DNA of 64,000 nt from Alkalicella caledoniensis (GCF_014467015.1 NZ_CP058559.1:3224001-3288000); one strand, 5' to 3'. Counted from the stretch's first letter, positions 18,355-28,210 are shown. The notes: generated from the sequence alone by a model not told the origin. Numbers and translations: made by a program.

Positions 18355-19022
18355 TGGTTAGAATAATTTTTACTCGACACGGAGAAACAAAGTGGAATGT
18401 AGAAGGTAGATGCCAGGGGCAAACTGATATTGAACTTACAGAAAAAGGGGTGAGTCAAGGGAAAACCTTGGCTCGACGCCTTAAAAATTTTAATATCGAT
18501 GTTATACTTACAAGTGACCTCAAAAGGGCATATGACACTGCATATCAAGTTAAAAGGAAGTTTGATAAACACAATAAAGAGTTTCACCTCAAGGCTGTAG
18601 AAATTATTAAAGATCCCTTACTTAGAGAATATTCCTTTGGTCTTTGGGAAGGATTAACAACTAATGATATAAAGATGAAATACTGTGACTTGTATGAAGA
18701 ACGAAATTTAGACCCTAACATAGATATACCAGAAGCTGAGAAGTACAGCGACTTAGTAAAAAGGTGTAAAGAGTTTGTGGATAAATGTGTAGAACTTTAC
18801 CCAGACAGTACAGTTTTAGCAGTGACCCATAGTGGCTTCATTAAGGCACTCTTACATCATTATCTTGAATTGCCATGGAGTGTTATTAAAAATCAAATGT
18901 ATGTGGGTAACTGCAGTTTAACTGTATTAAAGTGTGGGGATAAGATAGTTGTGGAAACCATAAATGACACTGCACACTTTGAAGGAGAAAGTGAAGTGAG
19001 ATTGGTGGAAGCAAGACATTAA
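18354..19022 (+). CDS. Histidine phosphatase family protein
   Basis: The 222-residue cytosolic enzyme has the phosphoglycerate mutase-like fold. The catalytic histidine is in FTRHGETKWNVEGRCQG (RHG motif), the second active-site part is REYSFGLWEG and the C-terminal His is in VLAVTHSGFIKALL. The substrate may be a phosphosugar, alpha-ribazole phosphate or another phosphate ester, and the sequence does not decide. Its start overlaps the ddl stop (TAATG), which suggests cotranscription but not a shared pathway. Confidence 0.88.
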   Translation: MVRIIFTRHGETKWNVEGRCQGQTDIELTEKGVSQGKTLARRLKNFNIDVILTSDLKRAYDTAYQVKRKFDKHNKEFHLKAVEIIKDPLLREYSFGLWEGLTTNDIKMKYCDLYEERNLDPNIDIPEAEKYSDLVKRCKEFVDKCVELYPDSTVLAVTHSGFIKALLHHYLELPWSVIKNQMYVGNCSLTVLKCGDKIVVETINDTAHFEGESEVRLVEARH

Positions 19023-19040
19023 AAAAGGGGAGGTCATTAA

Positions 19041-19673
19041 ATGTTCAAGGATTTAACCGTTGAAGAGTTTTTGCAAAACCTAGGGGAGGGGAGCGCCACA
19101 CCTGGTGGTGGTACCGCTGCTGCAATTTCAGGTGCCATGGGTGCAAGCTTAATCTCTATGTTCTGTAGAGTAACTGCAGGTAGGAAAAAATATGCTGAAA
19201 TCAAAGGGGAGATGGAGAAAATCGCCTCTGAAGTTGATAAGTGGAGAGAAAAACTTATCAAACTGGCAGATGAAGATTCTAACTCTTACATAGAAGTAAT
19301 GAATGCATTTAAACTACCTAAAGATACAGAGGAAGAAAAATCCATTAGAGCTGAAAAAATTGAAGTGGCTAGCCAAAGGGCTACTGAGGTGCCTTTTGAG
19401 ACAGCCATAGTAATATTGCCAATTCTAGAGAAGGTGTCCAGTCTCGCAAATAAAGGAAACCCCAATGCAATTAGTGATTTAAAGGTTGGGCTTGAATTAT
19501 GTCATACAGGTTTTATAGGAGCCATATCAAATGTTGAGATCAATCTGCCAACATTAAATGACAAAGAGTTCAGCCGTGAAATAAAAGAAAAGATGATGGA
19601 GGCCCAAGTTAGAGCCCAAAAGGCTGTTGATGAGGGAAGAGAGAGCATATTTAACATATTCGAACAATACTAA
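19041..19673 (+). CDS. fchA: Cyclodeaminase/cyclohydrolase family protein (FchA-like)
   Basis: The 210-residue helical protein has the N-terminal motif SATPGGGTAAAISGAMGASLI, typical of formimino-THF cyclodeaminases and clostridial methenyl-THF cyclohydrolases (FchA). It would interconvert one-carbon forms of tetrahydrofolate, which fits the glycine cleavage genes 3 kb downstream and folD at 41.3 kb. It lacks the glutamate formiminotransferase domain of the fused enzyme. AAAAGGGGAGG precedes the ATG. The exact reaction (cyclodeaminase versus cyclohydrolase) is uncertain. Confidence 0.8.
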   Translation: MFKDLTVEEFLQNLGEGSATPGGGTAAAISGAMGASLISMFCRVTAGRKKYAEIKGEMEKIASEVDKWREKLIKLADEDSNSYIEVMNAFKLPKDTEEEKSIRAEKIEVASQRATEVPFETAIVILPILEKVSSLANKGNPNAISDLKVGLELCHTGFIGAISNVEINLPTLNDKEFSREIKEKMMEAQVRAQKAVDEGRESIFNIFEQY

Positions 19674-19698
19674 AAGAGGCCTTAGGGCTTCTTTTAGT
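19669..19698 (+). terminator. Hairpin at the end of the fchA gene
   Basis: ACTAAAAGAGGCC pairs with GGCTTCTTTTAGT over 13 positions with one G-U. The trailing T-run lies within the stem, so termination may be partial. Confidence 0.55.
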
Positions 19699-19819
19699 AT
19701 TATGGGTACACCATCAAAACCATTTTTATGATTAAAAAGACTTGCGCCTTACTGACCTCTTAAAGGGAATTTTTTTTGTAGCACAGGGAATATTATTTTT
19801 GATAAGGGGTGATAAAAAA

Positions 19820-20875
19820 ATGAGGCTTAGGGAAATTCAAACTAGTGAATTAAGTAAATATGATGATTTTAATAGAAACAATCCAAACGGTCATTTATTG
19901 CAATCCCCTGCTTGGGCTAATGTGAAGAAAAACGAGTGGGAAAGTCATTTTTTAGTCATTGAAGAAGGGGAAGAGATTGTTGGTTGTTTATCAGCAATGA
20001 TCAGGTCTATTCCCTACATAAAGAAAAAAATTTTATATATACCTAGGGGACCTATTTTTAAAGACTATGACAATACAAAATTATGGGAGCAGTTTACCCA
20101 AGATATTAAAGAGTATGCCAAAGAGAAAAACTGTGTTTTAGTGAAAATTGATCCTGCCATAGAAGAAGGGCAGGGAGTTGAAGAAGTATTAAAGGGGTTA
20201 GGTTATGTTAATTTAAAAGAAGAAGAAGGGTTTGGTGGTATGCAACCTGCTGCTACCATGAGATTGGATATAACCCCAGAGCCAGATGATTTACTAGGTG
20301 GCATGCCCAAAAAAACAAGGTACAATATTACTTACCCTGAAAAAAAAGGTGTAGTATACAAAAAAACTAATCTTGATGGATTAGACGACTTTTCTAAAGT
20401 AATGGAAGCAACCAGTTCTAGGGCAAATTTTTTATCTCGTCAGAAGAACTACTATAAACTACTTCTAGATTCCCTCGGTGAGGATGCATGCCTAATAATT
20501 GCTTATTACGAGGATATACCCATCGCAGGAGGGATTACCCTTGTTTATGGAGACAAGGCATGGGCCATGTATGGTGGGGCAGCCAATGTACACACTAATT
20601 TAAAAGCCTACTACGGCTTAAACTATCAAAGGATGCTATGGGCTAAAACCCGTGGTGCAAAACTATTTGATTTTTTTGGCATACCCATTAAAAGGGAACC
20701 TGGTGAAAAATTGTATGGCTTGTATCAGTTTAAAAAGTCTTTTGGGGGCCGGGATTATGATTTTATAGGTGAGCATGATCTAGTTGTAAATAGACTATTT
20801 TATTTTATCTGGCAAGGAGCTAAACAAGGACATAAGCTAATTAAAAAAATAAAACTTTTCAAAAAAAAGGAGTAG
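19820..20875 (+). CDS. FemAB/FemX-like aminoacyltransferase, copy 1
   Basis: The 351-residue GNAT-type protein has two acyltransferase-like subdomains. Family features include GHLLQSPAWANVKK near the N-terminus, YIPRGPIF, the central KKTRYNITYPEKKGV and the C-terminal block DFFGIPIKREPGEKLYGLYQFKKSFGG. FemABX proteins transfer amino acids from aminoacyl-tRNA to lipid II to build peptidoglycan cross-bridges at the inner membrane face. ATG 19820 is chosen because AAGGGGTGAT lies just upstream; longer forms have no supporting site. A paralogue follows after 60 nt. The amino acid transferred is not predictable. Confidence 0.88.
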   Translation: MRLREIQTSELSKYDDFNRNNPNGHLLQSPAWANVKKNEWESHFLVIEEGEEIVGCLSAMIRSIPYIKKKILYIPRGPIFKDYDNTKLWEQFTQDIKEYAKEKNCVLVKIDPAIEEGQGVEEVLKGLGYVNLKEEEGFGGMQPAATMRLDITPEPDDLLGGMPKKTRYNITYPEKKGVVYKKTNLDGLDDFSKVMEATSSRANFLSRQKNYYKLLLDSLGEDACLIIAYYEDIPIAGGITLVYGDKAWAMYGGAANVHTNLKAYYGLNYQRMLWAKTRGAKLFDFFGIPIKREPGEKLYGLYQFKKSFGGRDYDFIGEHDLVVNRLFYFIWQGAKQGHKLIKKIKLFKKKE

Positions 20876-20935
20876 GTAAAAAAAGGTGGAATAATATTCT
20901 AGTAAGAAGTTTTAAATAGGGAGAGGATTTTACAT

Positions 20936-22000
20936 ATGTTTCTTAGGGAAGTTACTGAATTGGATTTAGGAACTTATACAGACTGGCTATGTAGCGCAGT
21001 TAATGGTCATCTATTGCAGTCTGTTAATTGGTCAAAAGTTAAAAGGGAGGACTGGAGATCAAGGTTTTTCATGGTTATTGATAATGAGGAAATTATAGGC
21101 AGTTTCTGTGTTTTAATCCGAAAACTGCCTATTATAAATAAATCCTTTATTTATATACCAAGAGGACCTGTTCTGAAAGATACCTTGGATTTTTCTGTGT
21201 GGAAATTCATAAAGGATGAAATTATAAAAATTGGTAAAGCTGAAGATGCTCTTTTTATCAAAATTGATCCTCAAATTACCGATGCTAGAGTTGAGACTTT
21301 CTTAAAGGAATTAGGTTTTCAAAGTAAAAAGGATAATGAAGGTTTTGGTGGAATCCAACCTGCATCAACAACAATTCTAGACATTTCAAATTCTGATGAA
21401 AATATTTTAAGTAACTTTAGCAAGGGGATTAGATATAACATAAAATACCCCTCTAAAAAAGGTGTTACATACATAAATACTGGTATAGAAGGAATAGAAG
21501 ATTTCAGCAAGATAATGAAGCAAACTGCTATCAGGGGTGAGTTCACCACCCGTAATCAAATCTATTATAAAAGACTTTTTGAATTATTAGGTGAGGATGT
21601 AAGCTTAATAATAGGTTATTATGACAATAAACCTATTACCGGAGGAATTACTGTTGTTTATGGCAATAAGTCTTGGGCTTTATATGGAGGGGCTAGCAGT
21701 GAACACAGGAATCTAAAAGCTTACCATGGATTGATATGGGAAAGGATTTTATGGTCAAAAAGTAGAGGGGCAGACTCCTTTGACTTTCATGGTATACCTG
21801 TGGACAGGGCAGAAGAAAGCTGTAAGAACAGTAAAGAGTATGGTATATACCAGTTTAAGAAATCCTTTGGTGGGGATGAATATGATTTTATTGGTGAATT
21901 TGATTTACCTTTGAATATTCCCCTATACCACTTAAGTCAAAAGGGTATACAGGCGAGGAGCTTGATGAATAAACTGAAGAAAAAAATAAAGAATCAGTAA
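20936..22000 (+). CDS. FemAB/FemX-like aminoacyltransferase, copy 2
   Basis: The 354-residue protein is clearly paralogous to the preceding gene. The shared blocks are NGHLLQSVNWSKVKR, YIPRGPVLK, FSKGIRYNIKYPSKKGV and FDFHGIPVDR...YGIYQFKKSFGG. The tandem pair suggests stepwise addition of two bridge residues, as in FemA/FemB systems, but sequential action is inference. GGGAGAGG precedes the ATG. It ends about 90 nt ahead of a glycine riboswitch that begins a new transcription unit. Confidence 0.88.
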   Translation: MFLREVTELDLGTYTDWLCSAVNGHLLQSVNWSKVKREDWRSRFFMVIDNEEIIGSFCVLIRKLPIINKSFIYIPRGPVLKDTLDFSVWKFIKDEIIKIGKAEDALFIKIDPQITDARVETFLKELGFQSKKDNEGFGGIQPASTTILDISNSDENILSNFSKGIRYNIKYPSKKGVTYINTGIEGIEDFSKIMKQTAIRGEFTTRNQIYYKRLFELLGEDVSLIIGYYDNKPITGGITVVYGNKSWALYGGASSEHRNLKAYHGLIWERILWSKSRGADSFDFHGIPVDRAEESCKNSKEYGIYQFKKSFGGDEYDFIGEFDLPLNIPLYHLSQKGIQARSLMNKLKKKIKNQ

Positions 22001-22052
22001 AGTTAAAGTTCTTTTTTTCACTTCCCTATAAAAAGAAGGAATTTTAAATAAT

Positions 22053-22061
22053 TGGTAGAAT
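22053..22061 (+). promoter_or_regulatory. Candidate extended -10 promoter of the gcv operon
   Basis: TGGTAGAAT is an extended -10 element (TGn + TAGAAT). It would start transcription near 22068, about 20 nt ahead of the glycine riboswitch. No good -35 element is visible, as expected for extended -10 promoters. Confidence 0.5.
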
Positions 22062-22088
22062 AGATTTATTAATGACAAGTAAATACGT

Positions 22089-22288
22089 GTGGATGAGCGT
22101 TTAGGGAGAGACCTTTCATAGGCGCCGAAGGAGCAAGTTGTTTTTCCTTGCAGAAAACAAATCGAAACTCTCAGGCAAAAGTACCTAAATAGTGACACAT
22201 CTCTGGAGAGCATGTTAATGCACCAAAGGGGAATAATCTCTCAGGTAAAAGGACAGGGGAAAGCAAACGCTTTTACCTGTCCTTTATA
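22089..22288 (+). promoter_or_regulatory. Tandem glycine riboswitch with expression platform
   Basis: Two consecutive glycine aptamers are visible. The first runs from GGGAGAGACC (about 22104) to CTCTCAGGCAAAAG (about 22181). The second runs from CTCTGGAGAGC to CTCTCAGGTAAAAGG (about 22201-22252). These cores, and GGATGAGCG upstream (the probable kink-turn leader), are diagnostic. The expression platform shows two exclusive pairings: GGACAGG (22251-22257) with CCTGTCC (22276-22282), followed by a short U-rich tail as terminator, and AGGTAAAAG (22243-22251) with CTTTTACCT (22270-22278). Known members are ON switches for gcv operons, which fits gcvT immediately downstream. Confidence 0.93.
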
Positions 22289-22365
22289 TATTGTGATTTT
22301 TTTAGCATACACTGAATTGGTTAATTTGTAATACCTTTACAAAAAATAAGATGGAGGTGCAACAG

Positions 22366-23469
22366 ATGGAAAACCTAAAAAAAACCCCTCTCTTTGGTTT
22401 GCATGTGGAACTAAAGGGGAAAATAGTTGATTTCGGTGGATGGGCGCTACCAGTCCAATACACAGGAATAATCGATGAAGTAAAGGGCGTAAGAACTCAG
22501 GCAGGTCTTTTTGATGTGTCACACATGGGAGAAATCATGGTTACAGGTCCTAACGCTTTAAAGTTTCTACAAAAAATGGTCACAAATAATGTGGAAAAAT
22601 TAAAATACCATCAAGTTCAATACACTCTTATGTGTTATGAAAACGGCGGTGTTGTTGATGATTTGCTGATTTACAAACTAGGTGATGAAAAATATTTCCT
22701 TGTAGTAAATGCTTCAAATGTTGATAAAGACTATCAGTGGCTTTTAGATCATAAAATTGAAGGTGTAGAAATAGAAAATATATCTGGGGATGTTTCTCAG
22801 ATTGCATTTCAAGGGCCAAAAGCTCAGGAAATTTTACAGACAATCACTGATTACGACCTTAGTAATATCAAGTTCTTTTACTGTGATGAAGAGGTTGACA
22901 TAGCTGGACATAAAGCATTGGTATCTAGAACAGGGTATACTGGAGAAGATGGATTTGAAATTTATTGTAAAAATGAGGATGCACCACATATATGGAATAA
23001 AATATACCAAGCTGACAAAGACCAGATAGTGCATGCGGGTTTAGGGGCTAGGGATACACTAAGGTTTGAAGCTTGTTTACCCCTATATGGCCATGAGATT
23101 GATAAGGATATAACTCCTATTGAAGCCAGTTTAAAAAGGTTTGTTAAATTTAAAAAACCTGAATATATAGGTAAAGAGGTTATTCAAAGGCATGCAGAAG
23201 AAGGTGCTCCTAGAACTACCATTGGGTTTAAAATGATTGACCGTGGAATTCCCCGTGGGGATTATCCTGTTTATAACCCACAAGGTGAAGAGTTAGGCCA
23301 TGTAACCACAGGCTCCTTTTCGCCAACACTAAACTTAAATATTGGTTTAGCTTTAGTTAAAAACACAGGATTTAATGTAGGTGATGAGATTTTTATAGGT
23401 GTTCGTAACCGTCAGCTGAAAGCTGAGATTGTAAATATACCATTTTATATAAGGGAGGATGTTAAGTAA
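22366..23469 (+). CDS. gcvT: Glycine cleavage system T protein (aminomethyltransferase)
   Basis: The 367-residue enzyme takes the aminomethyl group from lipoyl-GcvH and makes 5,10-methylene-THF and ammonia. Motifs are FGGWALPVQYTGI, LFDVSHMGEI with the conserved Asp/His, GYTGEDGFEIYCKNED and the C-terminal TTGSFSPTLNLNIGLA. ATG 22366 is preferred because GGAGGTGC lies 6 nt upstream. It is the first gene of the riboswitch-controlled gcvT-H-PA-PB operon, and its stop overlaps gcvH by one base. Confidence 0.97.
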   Translation: MENLKKTPLFGLHVELKGKIVDFGGWALPVQYTGIIDEVKGVRTQAGLFDVSHMGEIMVTGPNALKFLQKMVTNNVEKLKYHQVQYTLMCYENGGVVDDLLIYKLGDEKYFLVVNASNVDKDYQWLLDHKIEGVEIENISGDVSQIAFQGPKAQEILQTITDYDLSNIKFFYCDEEVDIAGHKALVSRTGYTGEDGFEIYCKNEDAPHIWNKIYQADKDQIVHAGLGARDTLRFEACLPLYGHEIDKDITPIEASLKRFVKFKKPEYIGKEVIQRHAEEGAPRTTIGFKMIDRGIPRGDYPVYNPQGEELGHVTTGSFSPTLNLNIGLALVKNTGFNVGDEIFIGVRNRQLKAEIVNIPFYIREDVK

Positions 23470-23852
23470 TGGCTGTTAGAGAAGGTTTGTTGTATTCAAA
23501 GGATCATGAGTGGATTTTAGTTGAAGGTAACAAAGCAAAAGTGGGTGTAACTGATTATGCCCAGGCACAATTAGGTGATATCGTTTTTGTTGAACTGCCC
23601 CAAGAAGGTGACAGTGTAGCCAAAGGTGATGGCATTATAGTAATTGAGTCTGTAAAGGCTGCAGCGGATGCTTATTCCCCTGTAAGTGGATCAATTGCTG
23701 AAGTAAACGAAGACTTAATGGATGCTCCTGAGACCATCAACGAAGATCCCTATGAAGGAGGATGGTTAGTAGTAATAGAATTAGATGATGAAAGTGAGTT
23801 AGAGGAACTATTATCTCCTGAGGAATACCAAGGTTTCATTGAGGAGGAATAG
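23469..23852 (+). CDS. gcvH: Glycine cleavage system H protein
   Basis: The 127-residue lipoyl carrier shuttles the methylamine group between P, T and L proteins. The lipoylated lysine is Lys63 in VIESVKAAADAY, and DHEWI near the N-terminus and YEGGWLVVI near the C-terminus are typical. It overlaps gcvT by one base. No lipoate ligase gene is present in the window. Confidence 0.97.
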   Translation: MAVREGLLYSKDHEWILVEGNKAKVGVTDYAQAQLGDIVFVELPQEGDSVAKGDGIIVIESVKAAADAYSPVSGSIAEVNEDLMDAPETINEDPYEGGWLVVIELDDESELEELLSPEEYQGFIEEE

Positions 23853-23855
23853 AAT

Positions 23856-25205
23856 ATGACTTTTAGATATATACCCAAAACCGATGCAGAAAGGCAGGAA
23901 ATGCTAGAAAGTATCGGTAAAAAAAACACGGAAGACCTGTTTAAAGATATACCGGAAAAGGTTAAGTTAAAGAGGGATATGGATATACCTGGTCCCCTTT
24001 CTGAACTTGAATTGACCAGTGAAATGCAAAAACTGGCTAATAAAAATAAAAGTAATGATAAAATCATAAGTTTCTTAGGTGGAGGCAGCTACGACCATTT
24101 TATACCTTCTGTTGTAAACCATATTTTACTGAGGTCTGAGTTTTACACAGCTTATACACCTTACCAACCTGAGATAAGCCAAGGCACCTTACAAACAATT
24201 TTTGAATTCCAGTCAATGATTTGCCGTTTAACGGGCATGGATGTCTCAAATGCTTCCATGTACGACGCAGCTACAGCTATGGCTGAAGCTGCAATCGTGG
24301 CAATTAACACAAACAGAAAGACAGATACCATCTTAATTTCCGAGGCTGTTAATCCAAGCTACAAAAAGGTATTAAAGACCTATGCCGATGCTTTAGATAT
24401 CAAGGTTGTGGTTGTCCCTATTAATAAGGAGACCGGTCAGACTGATTTAAAAGATATTAAAGAAAAAATTACTGATGAAGTTGCGGGAGTTATAGTTCAA
24501 AGTCCAAATTATTTTGGCGTAATTGAAAATATGCCTGAAATTGGTGGATACTTAAAGGATATAAAACAACTATTCGTATCCGTTGTTGATCCAATATCCC
24601 TGGGTATTTTAGCTAAGCCAGGAAGTTACCATGCAGATATAGTAGTGGGTGATGGCCAAGCACTGGGGATCCCAGTTGCATTTGGTGGCCCATACCTTGG
24701 ATTCTTTGCATCTACTAATAAATTAATGAGAAGAATGCCTGGTAGAATCGTTGGAGAAACCGTTGATAAAAAAGGCAAAAAAGGCTTTGTTTTAACACTT
24801 CAAACACGGGAACAACATATTCGCAGGGACAAAGCTACTTCAAATATTTGCTCTAACCAAGCATTATGTGCACTGGCTGCATCTGTTTATATGTCACTCC
24901 TAGGTGAACAAGGATTTAAACAAGTTGCCGCACTTTCTTTACAGAAGGCTAATTATATGAAAGAAAAAATAAAAGGTGTTAAGGGAATTAAACCACTATT
25001 TACAGGCCCTACATTTAAGGAATTTGCCTATAGTGTTGAAAACCCTGAAGTATTATCTAAATTAAAATCAGAAGATATCTATCTAGGAATTTCTCTAAAT
25101 AAAGATTTCCCACAGCTAGATAAAGGAGTTTTGACAGCAGTAACAGAAAAAATGACTGTAGGCGAAATAAATAAAACCCTTAACAGATTGGAGGAATTAG
25201 TATGA
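23856..25205 (+). CDS. gcvPA: Glycine dehydrogenase (decarboxylating) subunit 1
   Basis: The 449-residue N-terminal-type subunit of the P protein occurs as two chains in Firmicutes. Typical features are [15 protein letters not shown] at the start, [29 protein letters not shown] and [19 protein letters not shown]. With GcvPB it decarboxylates glycine and loads the aminomethyl group on GcvH. It overlaps gcvPB by 4 nt (ATGA-type coupling), consistent with a 1:1 complex. Confidence 0.97.
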   Translation: MTFRYIPKTDAERQEMLESIGKKNTEDLFKDIPEKVKLKRDMDIPGPLSELELTSEMQKLANKNKSNDKIISFLGGGSYDHFIPSVVNHILLRSEFYTAYTPYQPEISQGTLQTIFEFQSMICRLTGMDVSNASMYDAATAMAEAAIVAINTNRKTDTILISEAVNPSYKKVLKTYADALDIKVVVVPINKETGQTDLKDIKEKITDEVAGVIVQSPNYFGVIENMPEIGGYLKDIKQLFVSVVDPISLGILAKPGSYHADIVVGDGQALGIPVAFGGPYLGFFASTNKLMRRMPGRIVGETVDKKGKKGFVLTLQTREQHIRRDKATSNICSNQALCALAASVYMSLLGEQGFKQVAALSLQKANYMKEKIKGVKGIKPLFTGPTFKEFAYSVENPEVLSKLKSEDIYLGISLNKDFPQLDKGVLTAVTEKMTVGEINKTLNRLEELV

Positions 25206-26665
25206 GAGATGAAGTGAAAATGATATTTGAGAAATCTGTTTCTGGTCATGTGGGCTTCTCCCTACCTAATTCCGATGTCCCAGAGGTGGATATTAACTCT
25301 ATAATCCCCCAAGAGTTATTAAGGGAAGAGAGACTAGAACTTCCAGAGGTTAGCGAGATAGAGGTTGTTAGACACTATGTTGAATTATCCACAAGGAATC
25401 ATGGTGTTGATAGTGGTTTTTATCCACTGGGTTCTTGTACCATGAAATACAACCCTAAAATAAATGAAGATATGGCAAGATTACCAGGTTTTGCGAATTT
25501 ACATCCTCATATGGATGACTCAGGTGCACAAGGTGCACTGGAAATGATGTATAACCTGCAAAATCACCTAGGTGAAATTACTGGGATGGATGCAGTGACT
25601 CTACAACCTGTTGCTGGTGCACATGGTGAATTAGTTGGTCTGATGCTTATTGATGCTTACCATAAAAATCGAGGAGATAAAAGAAGAACAGTACTAGTTC
25701 CTGATTCTGCCCATGGTACCAACCCAGCCAGTGCTGCTATGGCGGGCTTTAAGGTTGTGGAAATAAAATCTAACTGTGATGGCGGAGTTTGTATGGATAG
25801 TTTAGCGGAAGCTCTAAATGATGATATTGCTGCTCTTATGCTTACAAATCCTTCTACACTGGGTTTATTTGAAGAAAATATAGTAGAAATAGCCGACCTA
25901 GTCCATAAAGCAGGTGGTTTGTTATACTACGATGGTGCAAACACCAACGCCATTATGGGAATAACACGCCCAGGGGATATGGGATTTGATGTTGTTCATC
26001 TGAACTTGCATAAGACTTTTTCCACACCCCATGGTGGTGGTGGACCTGGTTCTGGACCTGTGGGAGTTAAAAAAGAACTTATGGAATTCTTACCAACTCC
26101 TATGGTAGAAAAACAAGGTGAGAACTATGTGTTAAATTACAATATACCGAAGTCCATAGGTAGGGTACATGGATTCTATGGTAATTTCGGGGTAAATGTA
26201 AGGGCATATAGCTATATCCTAACTATGGGTGCTGAAGGTTTAAAGCAAGTAAGTGAGGATGCAGTGCTAAATGCAAACTACATCATGGAGCATTTGAAGG
26301 AATACTATTTCCTTCCAAATGATAGAACATGCATGCATGAGTTTGTTTTCTCTGGGAAAGAGTTTAAAAAGTATGGTGTAAGGACTTTAGATATTGCTAA
26401 GGCTCTTTTAGATTATGGCTATCATCCGCCAACAATCTATTTCCCAATGATTGTTGAAGAAGCTCTCATGATAGAGCCAACTGAAACAGAAACTAAAGAA
26501 ACACTAGACAAATTTATTCAGGCAATGAAAGATATAGCTACTACAGCTAAAAATGATCCGGAAAAAATAAAAAATGCTCCACATACTACCTTCTTAGATA
26601 GACTAGACGAAGTAGGGGCTGCAAGAAACCCAATAGTATGCTGTCAGATTAACTGGAAAGAGTAG
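25202..26665 (+). CDS. gcvPB: Glycine dehydrogenase (decarboxylating) subunit 2
   Basis: The 487-residue PLP-carrying subunit of the P protein has the PLP lysine in [19 protein letters not shown]. Other conserved parts are [15 protein letters not shown] and [16 protein letters not shown]. It is the last gene of the riboswitch-controlled operon. A strong terminator follows before lpdA, which provides the L protein from its own transcript or by read-through. Confidence 0.97.
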   Translation: MRDEVKMIFEKSVSGHVGFSLPNSDVPEVDINSIIPQELLREERLELPEVSEIEVVRHYVELSTRNHGVDSGFYPLGSCTMKYNPKINEDMARLPGFANLHPHMDDSGAQGALEMMYNLQNHLGEITGMDAVTLQPVAGAHGELVGLMLIDAYHKNRGDKRRTVLVPDSAHGTNPASAAMAGFKVVEIKSNCDGGVCMDSLAEALNDDIAALMLTNPSTLGLFEENIVEIADLVHKAGGLLYYDGANTNAIMGITRPGDMGFDVVHLNLHKTFSTPHGGGGPGSGPVGVKKELMEFLPTPMVEKQGENYVLNYNIPKSIGRVHGFYGNFGVNVRAYSYILTMGAEGLKQVSEDAVLNANYIMEHLKEYYFLPNDRTCMHEFVFSGKEFKKYGVRTLDIAKALLDYGYHPPTIYFPMIVEEALMIEPTETETKETLDKFIQAMKDIATTAKNDPEKIKNAPHTTFLDRLDEVGAARNPIVCCQINWKE

Positions 26666-26672
26666 TTCACTA

Positions 26673-26711
26673 AGTTGGATTCAGTTGGTTAGTTGGCTAG
26701 TAGACAGTTGG
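26673..26711 (+). repeat. AGTTGG-type intergenic repeat, copy A
   Basis: AGTTGG occurs at 26673, 26683, 26691 and 26706. The core CAGTTGGTTAGTTG (26682-26695) reappears as its reverse complement in the gap near 58.4 kb, and a variant lies near 28.27 kb. No coding potential is seen. It looks like a dispersed short repeat. Confidence 0.6.
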
Positions 26712-26734
26712 TAAGGAAAAGATTAAATAAAGCA

Positions 26735-26766
26735 AACTGCCGGTTATTTTAACCGGCAGTAGTTTT
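26735..26766 (+). terminator. Terminator of the gcv operon
   Basis: ACTGCCGGTT / AACCGGCAGT is a perfect 10-bp stem followed by AGTTTT. It separates gcvPB from lpdA. Confidence 0.85.
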
Positions 26767-26818
26767 ATGGACAGAAATTATAGTGGCTTTAATATTCAAA
26801 AAGGGAGGCTGAATTCTT

Positions 26819-28210
26819 ATGTATGATATTATTGTAGTGGGTGGAGGTCCTGGCGGATATGTTGCAGCTATCAAAGGCGCTCATCTTGGCAAAAAAGTTG
26901 CCTTGATCGAAGATATTCGTTTAGGAGGGACATGCCTAAACAGAGGTTGTATTCCTACCAAAGCTCTTTATAGATCAAGTTATGTGGGCAAGTTAATTCA
27001 GAAGTCTTCTGAATTTGGGTTTGATATTGAAGGATATACAGTGAACTACACGAGAATAAAAGAAAGAAAAGATGAAATTGTAGATAACCTTGTGAAGGGT
27101 ATAGAAGGCTTGATTAAGGCTAACAAAATCGACTTTTTCCACGGTAAAGGTATTTTTCTAGATAACAACACAGTCCAGGTAGAAGGTGTAGACGAAACCT
27201 TAAAGGGTGATAAAGTTATTATAGCAACTGGCTCTAAGCCCTTTGTCCCACCGATTCCAGGAGCTGATTTGCCTGGTGTCCTAACATCTGATGACATACT
27301 AGAATTAGATAACCTACCAAAAAGTATGGTTGTAATTGGTGGTGGTGTTGTAGGTACTGAATTTGCTGGGATTTTTGCGCAGTTGGGTGTGGAGGTTACC
27401 TTAATCGAGATGTTACCTAGGATTTTGTATAATTTTGATGAAGAACTTGTACGTAGACTAAATGTGTTTTTGAAGAAGTCTAGTGTAAATATTTTAGCTG
27501 GATCTAAAGTTAAAAACATTAGCAAAGGAGAAGAAGGACTAATAATAGCTGTGGAAACTAAAAAAGGTGAAGTGGAAATAGATGCACAGATATGCTTGAT
27601 GGCTGGTGGTAGAAGGCCGAACCTTAATGGTCTAGATAATTTAGATTTGACACTTAAGCAAAATGGCGGAATTTTAACCAATGAGAAGATGGAAACAAAT
27701 ATTCCCAATGTGTATGCCATCGGGGATTGTACTGGTGGAATAATGCTAGCACACGTGGCATCTGCTGAAGGGATTGTGGCTGTTGAAAATATTGTAGGGG
27801 AAGAAGATTCTGCTATGGATTATAGCTGCGTGCCAAGTGTAGTGTTCACATACCCAGAGCTTTCTAGCGTTGGTCTATCCGAAGAAGAGTGTAAAGAAAA
27901 AGGAATAGAATGTACTGTGAGTAAGTTTAACTTTGCAGCAAATGGTAAAGCACTGGCAGAAGGTGAGCCAGAAGGAACTGTGAAAATTGTAGCTGACAGT
28001 AACAGTACAATCATCGGGGTGCACATTTTAGGGCCCCATAGTAGTGATTTAATAGCTGAGGGAGCTTTAGCTGTTCAAAATAAACTAAAGGCTTCAGATG
28101 TGTATAAAACAATTCATGCCCACCCTACACTAGCAGAAACCTTCGCAGAAGCAGCCCATGGTATAGACGGAGAAATAATCCATCAAGCACCAAAAGCTAA
28201 AAGGAAGTAA
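26819..28210 (+). CDS. lpdA: Dihydrolipoyl dehydrogenase (L protein)
   Basis: The 463-residue flavoprotein reoxidises the lipoyl group of GcvH with NAD+. It has the FAD motif GGGPGG at the N-terminus, the redox disulfide GGTCLNRGCIPTKAL, an NAD motif IGGGVVGTEFAG, the second FAD motif NVYAIGDCTGG and the catalytic HAHPTLAET near the C-terminus. GGGAGGCT precedes the ATG. Its place right after gcvPB supports a role in glycine cleavage, though it could also serve other 2-oxo-acid complexes. Terminators lie on both sides, so it is probably monocistronic. Confidence 0.96.
   Translation: MYDIIVVGGGPGGYVAAIKGAHLGKKVALIEDIRLGGTCLNRGCIPTKALYRSSYVGKLIQKSSEFGFDIEGYTVNYTRIKERKDEIVDNLVKGIEGLIKANKIDFFHGKGIFLDNNTVQVEGVDETLKGDKVIIATGSKPFVPPIPGADLPGVLTSDDILELDNLPKSMVVIGGGVVGTEFAGIFAQLGVEVTLIEMLPRILYNFDEELVRRLNVFLKKSSVNILAGSKVKNISKGEEGLIIAVETKKGEVEIDAQICLMAGGRRPNLNGLDNLDLTLKQNGGILTNEKMETNIPNVYAIGDCTGGIMLAHVASAEGIVAVENIVGEEDSAMDYSCVPSVVFTYPELSSVGLSEEECKEKGIECTVSKFNFAANGKALAEGEPEGTVKIVADSNSTIIGVHILGPHSSDLIAEGALAVQNKLKASDVYKTIHAHPTLAETFAEAAHGIDGEIIHQAPKAKRK

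Noticed and set aside
19106-19116. T-box-like GGTGGTACCGC motif
   Set aside because: It lies inside the fchA coding sequence and encodes the conserved PGGGTAA motif. No leader, specifier stem or terminator surrounds it.
27046-27720. 224-codon open frame on the minus strand
   Set aside because: It is antisense to lpdA, whose motifs are all intact. Its product is Ser/Pro/Ile-rich without a recognisable domain and it has no ribosome-binding site.
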